DNA of 47,259 nt from an uncultured Erwinia sp. GTDB taxonomy: Bacteria > Pseudomonadota > Gammaproteobacteria > Enterobacterales > Enterobacteriaceae. The position numbers were made by a program, and so were the translations under genes. Within the stretch, counting starts at the first letter, position 1; each line of letters begins with the position of its first letter. Positions 1 to 7,845 of this stretch are shown here, piece after piece. The stretch spans positions 1-47,259 of the forward strand of contig CAMIKG010000039.1 in NCBI GenBank assembly GCA_946221915.1, read 5' to 3'. The notes under the pieces were generated by a model that was not told where the DNA came from, ran no database searches, and worked only from the letters and a program-made list of their open reading frames with translations.

Positions 1-113
1 CGAGGACCAGCCAGAGCGGAGAAACAGTCAGGCAGCGCGGGCACAGCACAGTAAAATGCTTAACTGACAAGCGTTAGATGAAAGCCCGTTTTTTTGTTTG
101 CAAAGTCGGTTGG
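1..113. other. Left-edge sequence, no assignable gene
   Basis: All three forward frames stay open from the window edge to stops at about 52, 64 and 88, so this may hold the last codons of a gene cut by the window. No frame gives a recognisable C-terminus. A T-run at about 89-95 follows an AAAGCCCG block, but I see no convincing stem before it. Confidence 0.3.
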
Positions 114-211
114 GGAACTCGTCTGCGTGATCGAGATTCTCCGGGGCGACCATAGCGCGGTCCTCCACGGGCAAGCCGTTCCGGAGCCATCGCCATGTTT
201 CCCCGAATAAT
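114..211 (+). repeat. Palindromic intergenic repeat, copy A
   Basis: This is one of four near-full copies of an element of about 95 bp (others at 5439-5533, 5557-5651 and 33376-33468). It reads in the same orientation as the 33376 copy and opposite to the other two. Nested arms are visible: GGGG (143-146) with CCCC (201-204); CATAGCG (151-157) with CGCCATG (191-197); then CTCC with GGAG around ACGG-GCAAG-CCGT. It is neither an ERIC nor a classical REP sequence. A partial second unit begins 117 bp later. Confidence 0.85.
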
Positions 212-230
212 AAACTTTGGTGTCGTCTGT

Positions 231-265
231 GGAACTCGTCTGCATGATCGCGATTCTTCGCGGCG
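231..265 (+). repeat. Truncated second unit of the palindromic repeat
   Basis: The block starting GGAACTCGTCTGC at 231 repeats the block at 114 with few differences. It loses similarity at about 265, just before the 3' end of ybjM. The 117-bp offset matches the 118-bp offset between the tandem copies at 5439 and 5557, so this looks like the remnant of a tandem pair. Confidence 0.7.
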
Positions 266-277
266 GTTCCCGGCCTG

Positions 278-649
278 CTAACGCTCTTCGCGGTGAAACA
301 TCGCGCGCCATAACATCACGACCAGTGCGCCGGAGCCACACCAGAACAGCGCACTGGCGTACCACGCCAGTTCCTGCCAGAAACCAGCCCCGGCGACAAA
401 ACGGCTGTATGACAACAGCAAACACGCCGGTATTGCCAGCAGCGCACCGAAAAGCGCCACGCTCAGCGGCGCCTGACGCGAGGTTAATCCGGACAATACG
501 CCAGGTGCGATAAACAGCAGCAGCCCCGGCTGCACCCGCCCTTCCCCCGGGCGATCGATGGCGATACCATAACGCACGATAATAAATACCGCACAGAAAA
601 GCAGGAGACAGGTCATTACGCCCGATAATCGGACGCCTTGCAGCAACAT
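278..649 (-). CDS. ybjM: YbjM-family inner-membrane protein
   Basis: A 123-residue hydrophobic protein of unknown function, close to the usual length of E. coli YbjM (about 125). About four membrane segments are visible: residues ~10-26, ~41-56, ~63-80 and ~92-114. The conserved block FWQELAW...SALFWCGSGAL near residues 90-108 is the clearest family signature. The start at 649 is preceded by GAGGATACGCT, a good ribosome binding site. It is divergent from ybjL across 267 bp, the same pairing as in E. coli. Its 3' end abuts a truncated palindromic repeat. No function can be given beyond membrane location. Confidence 0.85.
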   Translation of the reverse strand: MLLQGVRLSGVMTCLLLFCAVFIIVRYGIAIDRPGEGRVQPGLLLFIAPGVLSGLTSRQAPLSVALFGALLAIPACLLLSYSRFVAGAGFWQELAWYASALFWCGSGALVVMLWRAMFHREER

Positions 650-916
650 AGCGTATCCTCAGATGATTCAGTTAAAGCCTGTCCTGAATTAATTTTCCGT
701 TTAATTCAATAAAAAAGATAACGCCGAAATTAAAAATCGTGCTGTTTCTGGTGGCTGAAATATAAATAAATGATTAAAATAGTCGCGCTTTTATTTGCTC
801 TCACTGGTCCTGTGATTTTCCGCGCGAGATAACCAGAACCCTGTCTGGAGGCAGATAAACGTTAGCGCATTAATTCACTTCTATCAACAAGTTACTGGTA
901 AACAAGAAGTTAAGCC

Positions 917-2605
917 GTGAACATAAACGTCGCAGAATTGTTAAGCGGGAATTACATCCTGTTATTATTTGTGGTGCTGGCATTAGGTCTTTGCTTAGGC
1001 AAATTACGCTTAGGTTCTGTACAACTGGGTAATTCCATTGGCGTTTTAGTGGTCTCGCTGTTGCTTGGGCAACAACATTTCGCCATTAATACCGAAGCAC
1101 TAAATCTTGGTTTTATGCTGTTTATTTTTTGCGTCGGTGTCGAAGCGGGTCCCAACTTTTTCTCTATTTTCTTCCGCGACGGAAAAAATTATCTGATGCT
1201 GGCGATTGTGATGGTGGTGAGTGCACTGATCATTGCTCTCGGACTCGGCAAGCTGCTTGGCTGGGATATTGGTCTTACCGCTGGCATGCTGGCGGGCTCA
1301 CTGACCTCGACGCCAGTGCTGGTCGGCGCGGGCGATACGCTGCGGCAAACCATCGGTGATGCCAGCGCGCTCAACCGCATGCAGGATAATCTCAGCCTCG
1401 GTTATGCGCTGACTTATCTGGTGGGGCTGGTCAGTCTGATTGTTGGCGCGCGCTATCTGCCAAAGTTACAGCATCAGGATCTGCCGACCAGTGCGCAGCA
1501 GATTGCCCGTGAACGCGGCCTCGATACAGACAGCGCGCGCAAAGTCTATTTACCCGTGATTCGCGCTTACCGCGTCGGGGCTGAACTGGTCGCGTGGGCG
1601 GATGGCAAGAACCTGCGCGAGCTGGGTATTTATCGCCAGACCGGTTGCTACATTGAGCGTATCCGCCGTAACGGTATTCTGGCGAACCCTGATGGTGACG
1701 CGATTCTGCAACCCGGCGATGAGATTTCGCTGGTTGGCTATCCGGATGCTCACTCGCGCCTTGATCCCAGCTTCCGTAATGGTAAAGAGGTGTTTGACCG
1801 CGATTTGCTTGATATGCGTATCGTGACGGAAGAGATCGTGGTGAAGAACAATAACGCGGTCAACAAGCGCCTGAGTCAGTTAAAGCTGACCGACCACGGT
1901 TGTTTCCTTAACCGGGTGATCCGCAGCCAGATTGAGATGCCGATTGATGACAGCATTATGCTGAATAAAGGCGATGTGCTGCAGATCAGTGGTGAAGCGC
2001 GCCGGGTGAAAAGCGTCGCTGACCGTATCGGCTTTATTTCGATTCACAGTCAGGTCACCGACCTGCTGGCGTTCTGTGCCTTCTTTATTATTGGCCTGAT
2101 GGTCGGCATGATCACTTTCCAGTTCAGCGGCTTCAGTTTTGGTATCGGTAATGCCGCCGGTCTGCTGTTCGCCGGTATTATGCTCGGCTTTTTACGCGCC
2201 AATCATCCCACCTTTGGTTATATTCCACAGGGCGCGCTAACGATGGTGAAAGAGTTTGGTTTGATGGTGTTTATGGCGGGCGTGGGACTCAGCGCAGGCA
2301 GCGGTCTGACGCACGGGCTGGGCAGTGCAGGCTGGCAGATGCTGGCCGCCGGTCTGGTGGTGAGTCTGCTGCCGGTAGTGATCTGTTTCCTGTTTGGCGC
2401 CTGGGTGTTGCGTATGAACCGCGCTCTGCTGTTTGGCGCGATTATGGGCGCGCGCACCTGTGCCCCGGCGATGGAGATTATCAGCGATACCGCGCGCAGC
2501 AATATCCCGGCGCTGGGCTATGCCGGAACCTATGCGATAGCTAACGTACTGCTCACTTTAGCTGGCACATTAATCGTGATTATCTGGCCGATTTTCGCCA
2601 GCTAA
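917..2605 (+). CDS. ybjL: YbjL, AspT/YidE-family putative transporter
   Basis: A 562-residue inner-membrane protein, against 561 in E. coli, and almost identical in sequence from memory. It belongs to the aspartate:alanine exchanger (AspT/AAE) family, in which two blocks of membrane helices (about 1-180 and 380-562) flank a cytoplasmic section with two RCK_C/TrkA-C domains (about 200-370). Conserved motifs include GVEAGPNFF near residue 75, GSLTSTPVLVGAGDT near 130-145 and GARTCAPAMEII near 513. The start is GTG at 917, chosen because the protein then begins MNINVAELL as in E. coli; the upstream ribosome site (AGAAG) is weak. The substrate is unknown. A strong terminator follows. Confidence 0.93.
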   Translation: MNINVAELLSGNYILLLFVVLALGLCLGKLRLGSVQLGNSIGVLVVSLLLGQQHFAINTEALNLGFMLFIFCVGVEAGPNFFSIFFRDGKNYLMLAIVMVVSALIIALGLGKLLGWDIGLTAGMLAGSLTSTPVLVGAGDTLRQTIGDASALNRMQDNLSLGYALTYLVGLVSLIVGARYLPKLQHQDLPTSAQQIARERGLDTDSARKVYLPVIRAYRVGAELVAWADGKNLRELGIYRQTGCYIERIRRNGILANPDGDAILQPGDEISLVGYPDAHSRLDPSFRNGKEVFDRDLLDMRIVTEEIVVKNNNAVNKRLSQLKLTDHGCFLNRVIRSQIEMPIDDSIMLNKGDVLQISGEARRVKSVADRIGFISIHSQVTDLLAFCAFFIIGLMVGMITFQFSGFSFGIGNAAGLLFAGIMLGFLRANHPTFGYIPQGALTMVKEFGLMVFMAGVGLSAGSGLTHGLGSAGWQMLAAGLVVSLLPVVICFLFGAWVLRMNRALLFGAIMGARTCAPAMEIISDTARSNIPALGYAGTYAIANVLLTLAGTLIVIIWPIFAS

Positions 2606-2695
2606 AAAATATTTATTAAATGTTGAGAACTTTTGTTTAGGGTCACAGTCTTAATAAGTGCCACTGCTTTTCTTTGAAATCCCCAAATTGTGGAG

Positions 2696-2727
2696 CCCGT
2701 TAACCTTTTGGTTAGCGGGTTTTTTTA
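2696..2727 (+). terminator. Intrinsic terminator of ybjL
   Basis: CCCGTTAACC (2696-2705), loop TTTT, GGTTAGCGGG (2710-2719), then a run of Ts. One G-T wobble lies in the stem. Confidence 0.9.
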
Positions 2728-2938
2728 TGAGAATTTTCCGACTTAATCCGCGCTTTTTTATCTGAGACAACAAGCTTCATTATGAGACGCAATTCTCAAT
2801 CACCATTTACGCGTCATTAAAATTAAACAAAAACAAAACACCTGCGTCATTTAAGACAAAAACGCTTTATCCCTGCCCGTCACCCTTTTAGGCTATCCTG
2901 CTTGTTTTACTGATATTTTGGCCAGCCGGAGTGTGATA

Positions 2939-3544
2939 ATGGAAGAACTGAACCAGACGCTTTTTCTCGCAATTAATGCCACACCAGCGTCGCCGCAGTG
3001 GCTGCTGGCGTTCGCCACCTTTCTGGCGCGAGATCTGATCGCCATTGTGCCGCTGCTGATCGTGGCACTGTGGTTGTGGGGACCACACGATCATGTGACC
3101 TCACAGCGTGTTCTGGTCCTGAAAACCGGCATCGCCCTGCTCTATGCGCTGGCAATCTCCTGGTGTCTGGGTTCCCTCTTCCCGCATCCACGTCCTTTTA
3201 CGCTGGGTATCGGTCACCAGTTCCTTGAACATGCGCCGGACTACTCTTATCCCAGCGACCACGGCACCACCATTTTTACCTTTGCGCTGGCGTTTTTGTC
3301 CTGGCACCGTCGCTGGTCAGGCGCCATCCTGCTGGTTATCGGCGCGGCTATCGCCTGGTCACGCGTCTATCTTGGCGTGCACTGGCCGATGGATATGCTG
3401 GGCGGCTTGCTGGTTGGCATGCTGGGTTGCCTGTTTTCGCAAATGGCATGGCAATTCTATGGCGCGCCGATGCTGCAACGATTAAGCCAGCTGTACCGTC
3501 TGCTATTTTCTGTGCCCATCCGCAAAGGCTGGGTACGTCATTAA
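2939..3544 (+). CDS. ybjG: Undecaprenyl-diphosphatase YbjG (PAP2 family)
   Basis: A 201-residue membrane phosphatase that removes a phosphate from undecaprenyl diphosphate, recycling the lipid carrier for peptidoglycan and other envelope polymers. The three PAP2 motifs are readable: an HPRPF block near residue 82, PSDHGT near 104-109, and SRVYLGVHWPMDMLGG near 141-156 carrying the catalytic His. The start was set at ATG 2939 (MEELNQTLF), matching E. coli YbjG (198 aa); the longer upstream reading has no ribosome site. The C-terminus IRKGWVRH also matches. It is monocistronic, with terminators on both sides. Confidence 0.93.
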   Translation: MEELNQTLFLAINATPASPQWLLAFATFLARDLIAIVPLLIVALWLWGPHDHVTSQRVLVLKTGIALLYALAISWCLGSLFPHPRPFTLGIGHQFLEHAPDYSYPSDHGTTIFTFALAFLSWHRRWSGAILLVIGAAIAWSRVYLGVHWPMDMLGGLLVGMLGCLFSQMAWQFYGAPMLQRLSQLYRLLFSVPIRKGWVRH

Positions 3545-3549
3545 TATCT

Positions 3550-3575
3550 GCAGGCCCGAAATAACCCGGGCCTGC
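3550..3575 (+). terminator. Terminator hairpin of ybjG
   Basis: GCAGGCCCG (3550-3558) pairs perfectly with CGGGCCTGC (3567-3575); an AT-rich tail with a poor T-run follows. Confidence 0.7.
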
Positions 3576-4064
3576 TGTTATATTCCGCTAGCAATTTAAT
3601 AACAATCTTCGCTTAATTAAGCCGTTGCCCTTAGTTGCGTTATATATTGCGCAATAACTCTTCTCCCGCCACCATTAATCCAGTTTCGTTGCGCAAGCTG
3701 GTTAATATTTAAACCAGCCATAAGCTCTCCCTATGATATCCCGCTGATTTAGCTCGTATTAATTTCTTTCCTGCTTAAAAAACAGTCAAAAATGACGATA
3801 TTTAATGACAGTCAAACAGGCGAAATACAGTGCTAACCACTGGCTCACCAGAATCATGCAGGACATAAACCAGACAAAAACAGTAAACACAGATTAATGG
3901 TCTGGATTTCTTCACGCAGTTGTGATCCTGATCACCCGTTCTGACAAAACGAACGCTGCGCAGTGTTTATTCCGGTGGTAGAGTGTGCGCCATAAAAAAT
4001 AGTGATGGTCAGAAACTGTCGCTGTGAATGAATAATTTTTTATTTCGGCACACTGGAGAAGTTC
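3576..4064. other. Long intergenic regulatory region upstream of sdaC
   Basis: No ORF is supported in these 489 bp. The stretch is AT-rich and holds two copies of the perfect palindrome TTGCGCAA (3647-3654 and 3689-3696), an imperfect hairpin GCTGGTT...AACCAGC (3697-3718) and a strong CRP-like site at 3921-3936. A TAGAGT at 3979-3984 could be the -10 of a CRP-dependent sdaC promoter with CRP centred near -62. Confidence 0.5.
3921..3936. promoter_or_regulatory. Putative CRP site upstream of sdaC
   Basis: TGTGATCCTGATCACC matches TGTGA-N6-TCACA at nine of ten core positions and is largely self-complementary. It lies 130 bp before the transporter start. CRP control of E. coli sdaC is established; its use here is inference. 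Confidence 0.65.
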
Positions 4065-5351
4065 ATGGAATCGTCTCAGACCGCTATTCTGGCGGGTGAT
4101 CAGCAACAAAATGCTATGGCGTGGCGTAAAAGCGACACCATGTGGATGTTGGGTTTATACGGCACTGCGATTGGTGCCGGCGTACTGTTCCTGCCAATTA
4201 ACGCTGGCCTCGGCGGACTGATTCCGCTGATCATCATGGCGCTGCTGGCGTTCCCGATGACCTTCTTCGCTCACCGCGGCCTGTGCCGTTTTGTGTTATC
4301 CGGCAGCAAGCCAGGCGCAGATATCACTGAAGTGGTGGAAGAGCACTTCGGTGTGGGCGCGGGTAAGTTGATCACCGCACTTTACTTCCTGGCGATCTAT
4401 CCGATTCTGCTGGTATATAGCGTGGCGATCACCAATACCGTCGACAGCTTTATGACTCACCAGCTGCAGCTGCAGTCACCGCCACGCGCACTGCTGGCGC
4501 TGATTCTGATTGTCGGCCTGATGACCATCGTGCGTTTTGGCAAAGAGATCATCGTCAAAACCATGAGCCTGCTGGTGTTCCCGTTTGTCGCCGTGCTGAT
4601 GCTGCTGGCGCTGTGGCTGATCCCCAACTGGAGCAGCGCGATTTTTCACAACGTTTCCCTGTCCGGCAGCGGTAATGGTCTGGTAATGACCCTGTGGCTG
4701 GCGATTCCGGTGATGGTATTCGCCTTTAACCACTCGCCGATTATTTCCGCCTTTGCGGTCGCTAAACGTGAAGAGTACGGCGACAACGCCGAGGCGAAAA
4801 CCTCACGTATTCTGGCGTACAGCCATCTGATGATGGTGGCGACGGTGATGTTCTTTGTCTTCAGCTGCGTACTGAGCCTGACGCCGGAAAAGCTGGCGGA
4901 AGCCAAAGCGCAGAACATCACCATTCTGTCCTACCTGGCAAACCATTTTAATACGCCGATGATGGCATGGCTGGCGCCGATTATCGCCTTCGTCGCCATC
5001 ACCAAATCCTTCCTCGGCCACTACCTGGGCGCACGTGAAGGCTTCAACGGCCTGATTATCAAATCACTGCGTGGCCGTGGTAAAGAAGTGAGTGAAAGCA
5101 AACTGAACCGCTTTACTGCCCTGTTTATGCTGGTAACCACCTGGATTATCGCCACCTGGAATCCGAGCATCCTCGGTATGATTGAAACCCTGGGTGGCCC
5201 GGTGATTGCCGTCCTGCTGTTCCTGATGCCGATGTATGCCATCAACAAAGTACCGGCGATGCGTAAATACAGTGGCGCTGCCAGCAATATCTTTGTCGTT
5301 CTGGCGGGTCTGGTCGCGATTTCCGCGATTGTCTATCGCCTGTGTGCCTGA
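4065..5351 (+). CDS. sdaC: Serine:proton symporter SdaC (HAAAP family)
   Basis: A 428-residue inner-membrane amino acid permease (E. coli SdaC 429) with about eleven helices. It imports serine with protons in the hydroxy/aromatic amino acid permease family. Clear SdaC-type blocks are MWMLGLYGTAIGAGVLFLPIN (residues ~27-46), GADITEVVEEHFG, NHSPIISAFAVAKREEYGD and FLGHYLGAREGFNG. TdcC is a less likely identity. The start at 4065 follows ACTGGAGAAGTTC, a good ribosome site. E. coli has sdaC next to the serine deaminase sdaB; here it stands alone, inserted between ybjG and dacC. A CRP-like site lies upstream. Confidence 0.9.
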   Translation: MESSQTAILAGDQQQNAMAWRKSDTMWMLGLYGTAIGAGVLFLPINAGLGGLIPLIIMALLAFPMTFFAHRGLCRFVLSGSKPGADITEVVEEHFGVGAGKLITALYFLAIYPILLVYSVAITNTVDSFMTHQLQLQSPPRALLALILIVGLMTIVRFGKEIIVKTMSLLVFPFVAVLMLLALWLIPNWSSAIFHNVSLSGSGNGLVMTLWLAIPVMVFAFNHSPIISAFAVAKREEYGDNAEAKTSRILAYSHLMMVATVMFFVFSCVLSLTPEKLAEAKAQNITILSYLANHFNTPMMAWLAPIIAFVAITKSFLGHYLGAREGFNGLIIKSLRGRGKEVSESKLNRFTALFMLVTTWIIATWNPSILGMIETLGGPVIAVLLFLMPMYAINKVPAMRKYSGAASNIFVVLAGLVAISAIVYRLCA

Positions 5352-5356
5352 ACAAC

Positions 5357-5378
5357 TGAGGCGGCAATCGCCGCCTCA
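5357..5378 (+). terminator. Hairpin downstream of sdaC
   Basis: TGAGGCGGC (5357-5365) and GCCGCCTCA (5370-5378) form a perfect 9-bp stem with a 4-nt loop six bases after the stop codon. There is no T-run, so it may end transcription weakly or protect the 3' end. Confidence 0.6.
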
Positions 5379-5438
5379 AGTCATAACGCTTATCTCAGAG
5401 CCCCATCCCAGCCTTAACCTCAAACCACAATAAAGCCG

Positions 5439-5533
5439 ATTATTCGGGGAAACATCCTGATGGCTCAGCAGCGGCTTGCCTGCGGAGGACCGCAGGATGG
5501 TCACCCCGGGGTATCTCGATCAGCCAGACGACG
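5439..5533 (-). repeat. Palindromic intergenic repeat, copy B
   Basis: A reverse-orientation copy of the element at 114-211. CATCCTG (5453-5459) pairs with CAGGATG (5493-5499), and GGGG/CCCC arms lie outside. It forms a tandem pair with copy C at a 118-bp period. With the hairpin at 5357 it fills the gap between sdaC and dacC. Confidence 0.88.
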
Positions 5534-5556
5534 ACCATCAGAAAACGCTTCTGCCC

Positions 5557-5651
5557 ATTATTCGGGGAAACATCCTGATGGCTCCGCAGCGGCTTGCCCG
5601 CGGAGGACCGCAGGATGGTCGCCCCGGGGTATCTCGATCAACCAGACGACG
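5557..5651 (-). repeat. Palindromic intergenic repeat, copy C
   Basis: Tandem partner of copy B, over 90 percent identical to it by eye. CATCCTG (5571-5577) pairs with CAGGATG (5611-5617), and the inner arm reads CTCCGC/GCGGAG on the reverse strand. It ends about 18 bp before the dacC stop codon. Confidence 0.88.
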
Positions 5652-5669
5652 CCCCCTGAACAGGAAGAA

Positions 5670-6878
5670 TTAAGAGAACCACTTCCCAAACAAACCATCA
5701 ATCTTCATCATCACAAAGTCCCAGATGCGGCTAAAGAAACCGCCTTCCGGCACCTCCTCTAACACCACCAGCGGACGCTGCTCAATAGTCTTGCCATCCA
5801 GCATAAAATCAATCGTACCCACCTGCTGATATTTCTTTAACGGCGCCTGCAACTGCGGTGAAGTCAGCGTAAAACTGGCCTTCAGATTCTTCATCTGACC
5901 TTTCGGAATAGTCAGTGACGCATCCTTCTCCACGCCCAGATTGACCTGCTCACGATCGCCAAACCAGACGCGCTGACTGGAAAACGCCGTATTCGCTTTC
6001 AGCGGCGTCACCGTCTCCCAGAAACGGAACCCCCAGGTCAGCAGCTTCTCACTCTCACGAAAACGAATGGCATCGGTCTGCGCACCCAGCACCACCGAAA
6101 TCAGACGCATATCCCCTTCCGTCGCCGAAGCCACCAGATTGTTGCCCGCGCCTGAGGTATGCCCGGTCTTAATGCCATCCACCTTCAGATTACTGCTCCA
6201 CAACAGACGATTGCGGTTATGCTGACGGATATTATTGAAGGTAAACTCTTTCTCTTTGTGCAGCGCATACTCCTCCGGCACATCACGAATCAACGCCTGA
6301 CCAATCAGCGCCATATCGCGCGCCGTACTGTACTGACCGGCGGAATCAAGACCATGCACCGTTTTAAAATGGGTATTCTGCAGCCCCAGCGCCTTCACAT
6401 AATTATTCATCAGGCCGACAAAAGAGTCCTGACTGCCGGCCACATAATCCGCCAGCGCAATACTGGCGTCATTGCCGGACTGAATCACAATCCCTTTATT
6501 CAGCTCGGAAACCGGCACCCGATCGCCGGGCTTCAGGAACATCAGAGACGACCCCTGCAGCACCGGATTACCGGTCGCCCAGGCGTCTTTACCGACCGTT
6601 ACCATATCGTCGTTAGTGATCTTGCCGGACTTCAGCGCCTGACCAATCACATAACTGGCCATCATCTTGGTCAGACTGGCCGGATCGAGACGATCATCAG
6701 CCCCGTTTTCAGTGAGAACTTTGCCGCTGGCGTAATCCATTAAAATCCAGGCTTTGGCATCAATTGCGGGCGCAGCAGGCGCCTGTTCGGCGGCGGAGGC
6801 GAAGGAAGAGGTCAAAAAAAATAAGCTAGTGCTGGTCGCCAGTGCCCGGACACTGACGTAAAGGCGAGTTTTGTTCAT
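5670..6878 (-). CDS. dacC: D-alanyl-D-alanine carboxypeptidase DacC (PBP6)
   Basis: A 402-residue low-molecular-weight penicillin-binding protein that trims the terminal D-Ala from peptidoglycan pentapeptides in the periplasm. A signal peptide (about 1-29, ending ASA-AEQ) leads into the S11 peptidase domain with SLTK at 68-71 (catalytic Ser68), SGN at 134-136 and KTG at 237-239. A C-terminal beta domain and an amphipathic membrane anchor (ending FVMMKIDGLFGKWFS) follow. DacC rather than DacA is chosen from overall similarity and from the neighbours (ybjG, yliI); the KTGHT version of the third motif is the one I recall from DacA. Transcribed leftwards, with tandem palindromic repeats just downstream. 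Confidence 0.9.
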   Translation of the reverse strand: MNKTRLYVSVRALATSTSLFFLTSSFASAAEQAPAAPAIDAKAWILMDYASGKVLTENGADDRLDPASLTKMMASYVIGQALKSGKITNDDMVTVGKDAWATGNPVLQGSSLMFLKPGDRVPVSELNKGIVIQSGNDASIALADYVAGSQDSFVGLMNNYVKALGLQNTHFKTVHGLDSAGQYSTARDMALIGQALIRDVPEEYALHKEKEFTFNNIRQHNRNRLLWSSNLKVDGIKTGHTSGAGNNLVASATEGDMRLISVVLGAQTDAIRFRESEKLLTWGFRFWETVTPLKANTAFSSQRVWFGDREQVNLGVEKDASLTIPKGQMKNLKASFTLTSPQLQAPLKKYQQVGTIDFMLDGKTIEQRPLVVLEEVPEGGFFSRIWDFVMMKIDGLFGKWFS

Positions 6879-6991
6879 GGCAGGACCAGTGTATCCATAT
6901 AAATAATAAAGGTTTCATGCTGTTATCAGACAACAATTAACCTAATACGCTAACCTTTCAGCAGCGGGAAAAAAACAGCATGACCGTAAAG

Positions 6992-7013
6992 TTATCTAGA
7001 GTTTATTAGATAA
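6992..7013. promoter_or_regulatory. Inverted repeat between dacC and the HAD gene
   Basis: TTATCTA (6992-6998) and TAGATAA (7007-7013) are perfect inverted arms around an 8-bp spacer. It sits in the 279-bp divergent region 114 bp from dacC and 145 bp from the phosphatase gene, so it could be an operator for either. The binding protein is unknown. Confidence 0.35.
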
Positions 7014-7157
7014 TTCTGTACCCTGCCGCCGAATGCGTATGATTTAACCGCTTTTCCGCCGTCAGTGCGACCAGGTGAAATTCCGAATTTTCGCAGAGAC
7101 GTTAAGCCCGTCATAGAAAACCGTTAACCTGATACCAGCTTCCAGAGGAGAACGACG

Positions 7158-7805
7158 ATGGATTTAGCCCTATTCGACCTTGATGAAACCCTGATTTGCG
7201 AAGACAGTACCGGACTCTGGCTTCGCTGGCTGGTATCACAGGGCTTTGCCGCAGAAGAGTTGCTCGAACAGGAGCGATTATTAATGGCGCAGTACTATCA
7301 GGGAACGCTGGCGATGGAGGAGTATATGAGCACCACGCTCTCGCCGTTAGCCGGGATGGCCACCCCCACCGTGGCGGGCTGGATACGCCGCTTTATACAA
7401 CGCGACATCCTGCCGCGCGTCTACCCTTCCGCCCGTGAGCGCATCAGCTGGCACCAGCAGCGCGGCGATACCGTGATTGTGATTTCCGCCAGCGGTGAAC
7501 ACCTTGTCGAACCGATTGCGCAACACCTCGGCGCTGATGGCGCACTGGCGATTGGCGTGGAGATAGTCGATGGCCGTTATAGCGGCGCGACCTACGGCAC
7601 CATGACGTACAAAGAGGGCAAAGTCATCCGCGTCGCCGACTGGAAAAAAGACAAAAGTTTCCGCCATACCTGGGCCTACAGCGATTCGAAAAATGACCTG
7701 CCAATGCTGGAGCATGCCGACCACGCCCATGTGATTAACCCGGATGAGTGGCTACATCAGGAAGCGCTGACGCGCGGCTGGGAAGTGTGCCGGTGGGAGA
7801 AGTGA
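7158..7805 (+). CDS. HAD-IB family hydrolase (phosphatase)
   Basis: A 215-residue cytoplasmic HAD-superfamily phosphatase of subfamily IB, the SerB-like group with an alpha-helical cap between motifs I and II. Motif I is DLDET (Asp7 nucleophile, Asp9 acid/base), motif II is the serine in ISASGEH (Ser110), the motif III lysine lies near YKEGK (151-155), and motif IV is SDSKNDLPML (Asp176, Asp180). I do not recognise an E. coli K-12 orthologue; it differs from SerB and PgpC. The substrate is unknown. The start is supported by AGAGGAGAACGACG directly upstream. Convergent with yliI across a shared hairpin. Confidence 0.8.
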   Translation: MDLALFDLDETLICEDSTGLWLRWLVSQGFAAEELLEQERLLMAQYYQGTLAMEEYMSTTLSPLAGMATPTVAGWIRRFIQRDILPRVYPSARERISWHQQRGDTVIVISASGEHLVEPIAQHLGADGALAIGVEIVDGRYSGATYGTMTYKEGKVIRVADWKKDKSFRHTWAYSDSKNDLPMLEHADHAHVINPDEWLHQEALTRGWEVCRWEK

Positions 7806-7814
7806 CATAAACAA

Positions 7815-7838
7815 CCGGGCCAGCCTGCGCTGGCCCGG
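7815..7838. terminator. Bidirectional hairpin between the HAD gene and yliI
   Basis: CCGGGCCAGC (7815-7824) pairs perfectly with GCTGGCCCGG (7829-7838) around CTGC. It lies between two convergent stop codons 40 bp apart. Confidence 0.75.
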
Positions 7839-7845
7839 CTCTGTA

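Noticed and set aside
60..425. Reverse-strand frame across repeat copy A and the ybjM end
   Set aside because: Repeat translation plus the wrong frame of ybjM; no protein-like conservation.
2824..2840. Possible PhoP box upstream of ybjG (TAAACA-N5-AAAACA, reverse orientation)
   Set aside because: The 11-bp repeat spacing fits, but one half-site is imperfect, the region is A-rich and the site would lie too far from the likely -10 (TATCCT at about 2894).
5460..5762. Short frames across the tandem palindromes
   Set aside because: They consist of translated repeat sequence and run into dacC; the internal similarity of the protein reflects the DNA repeat only.
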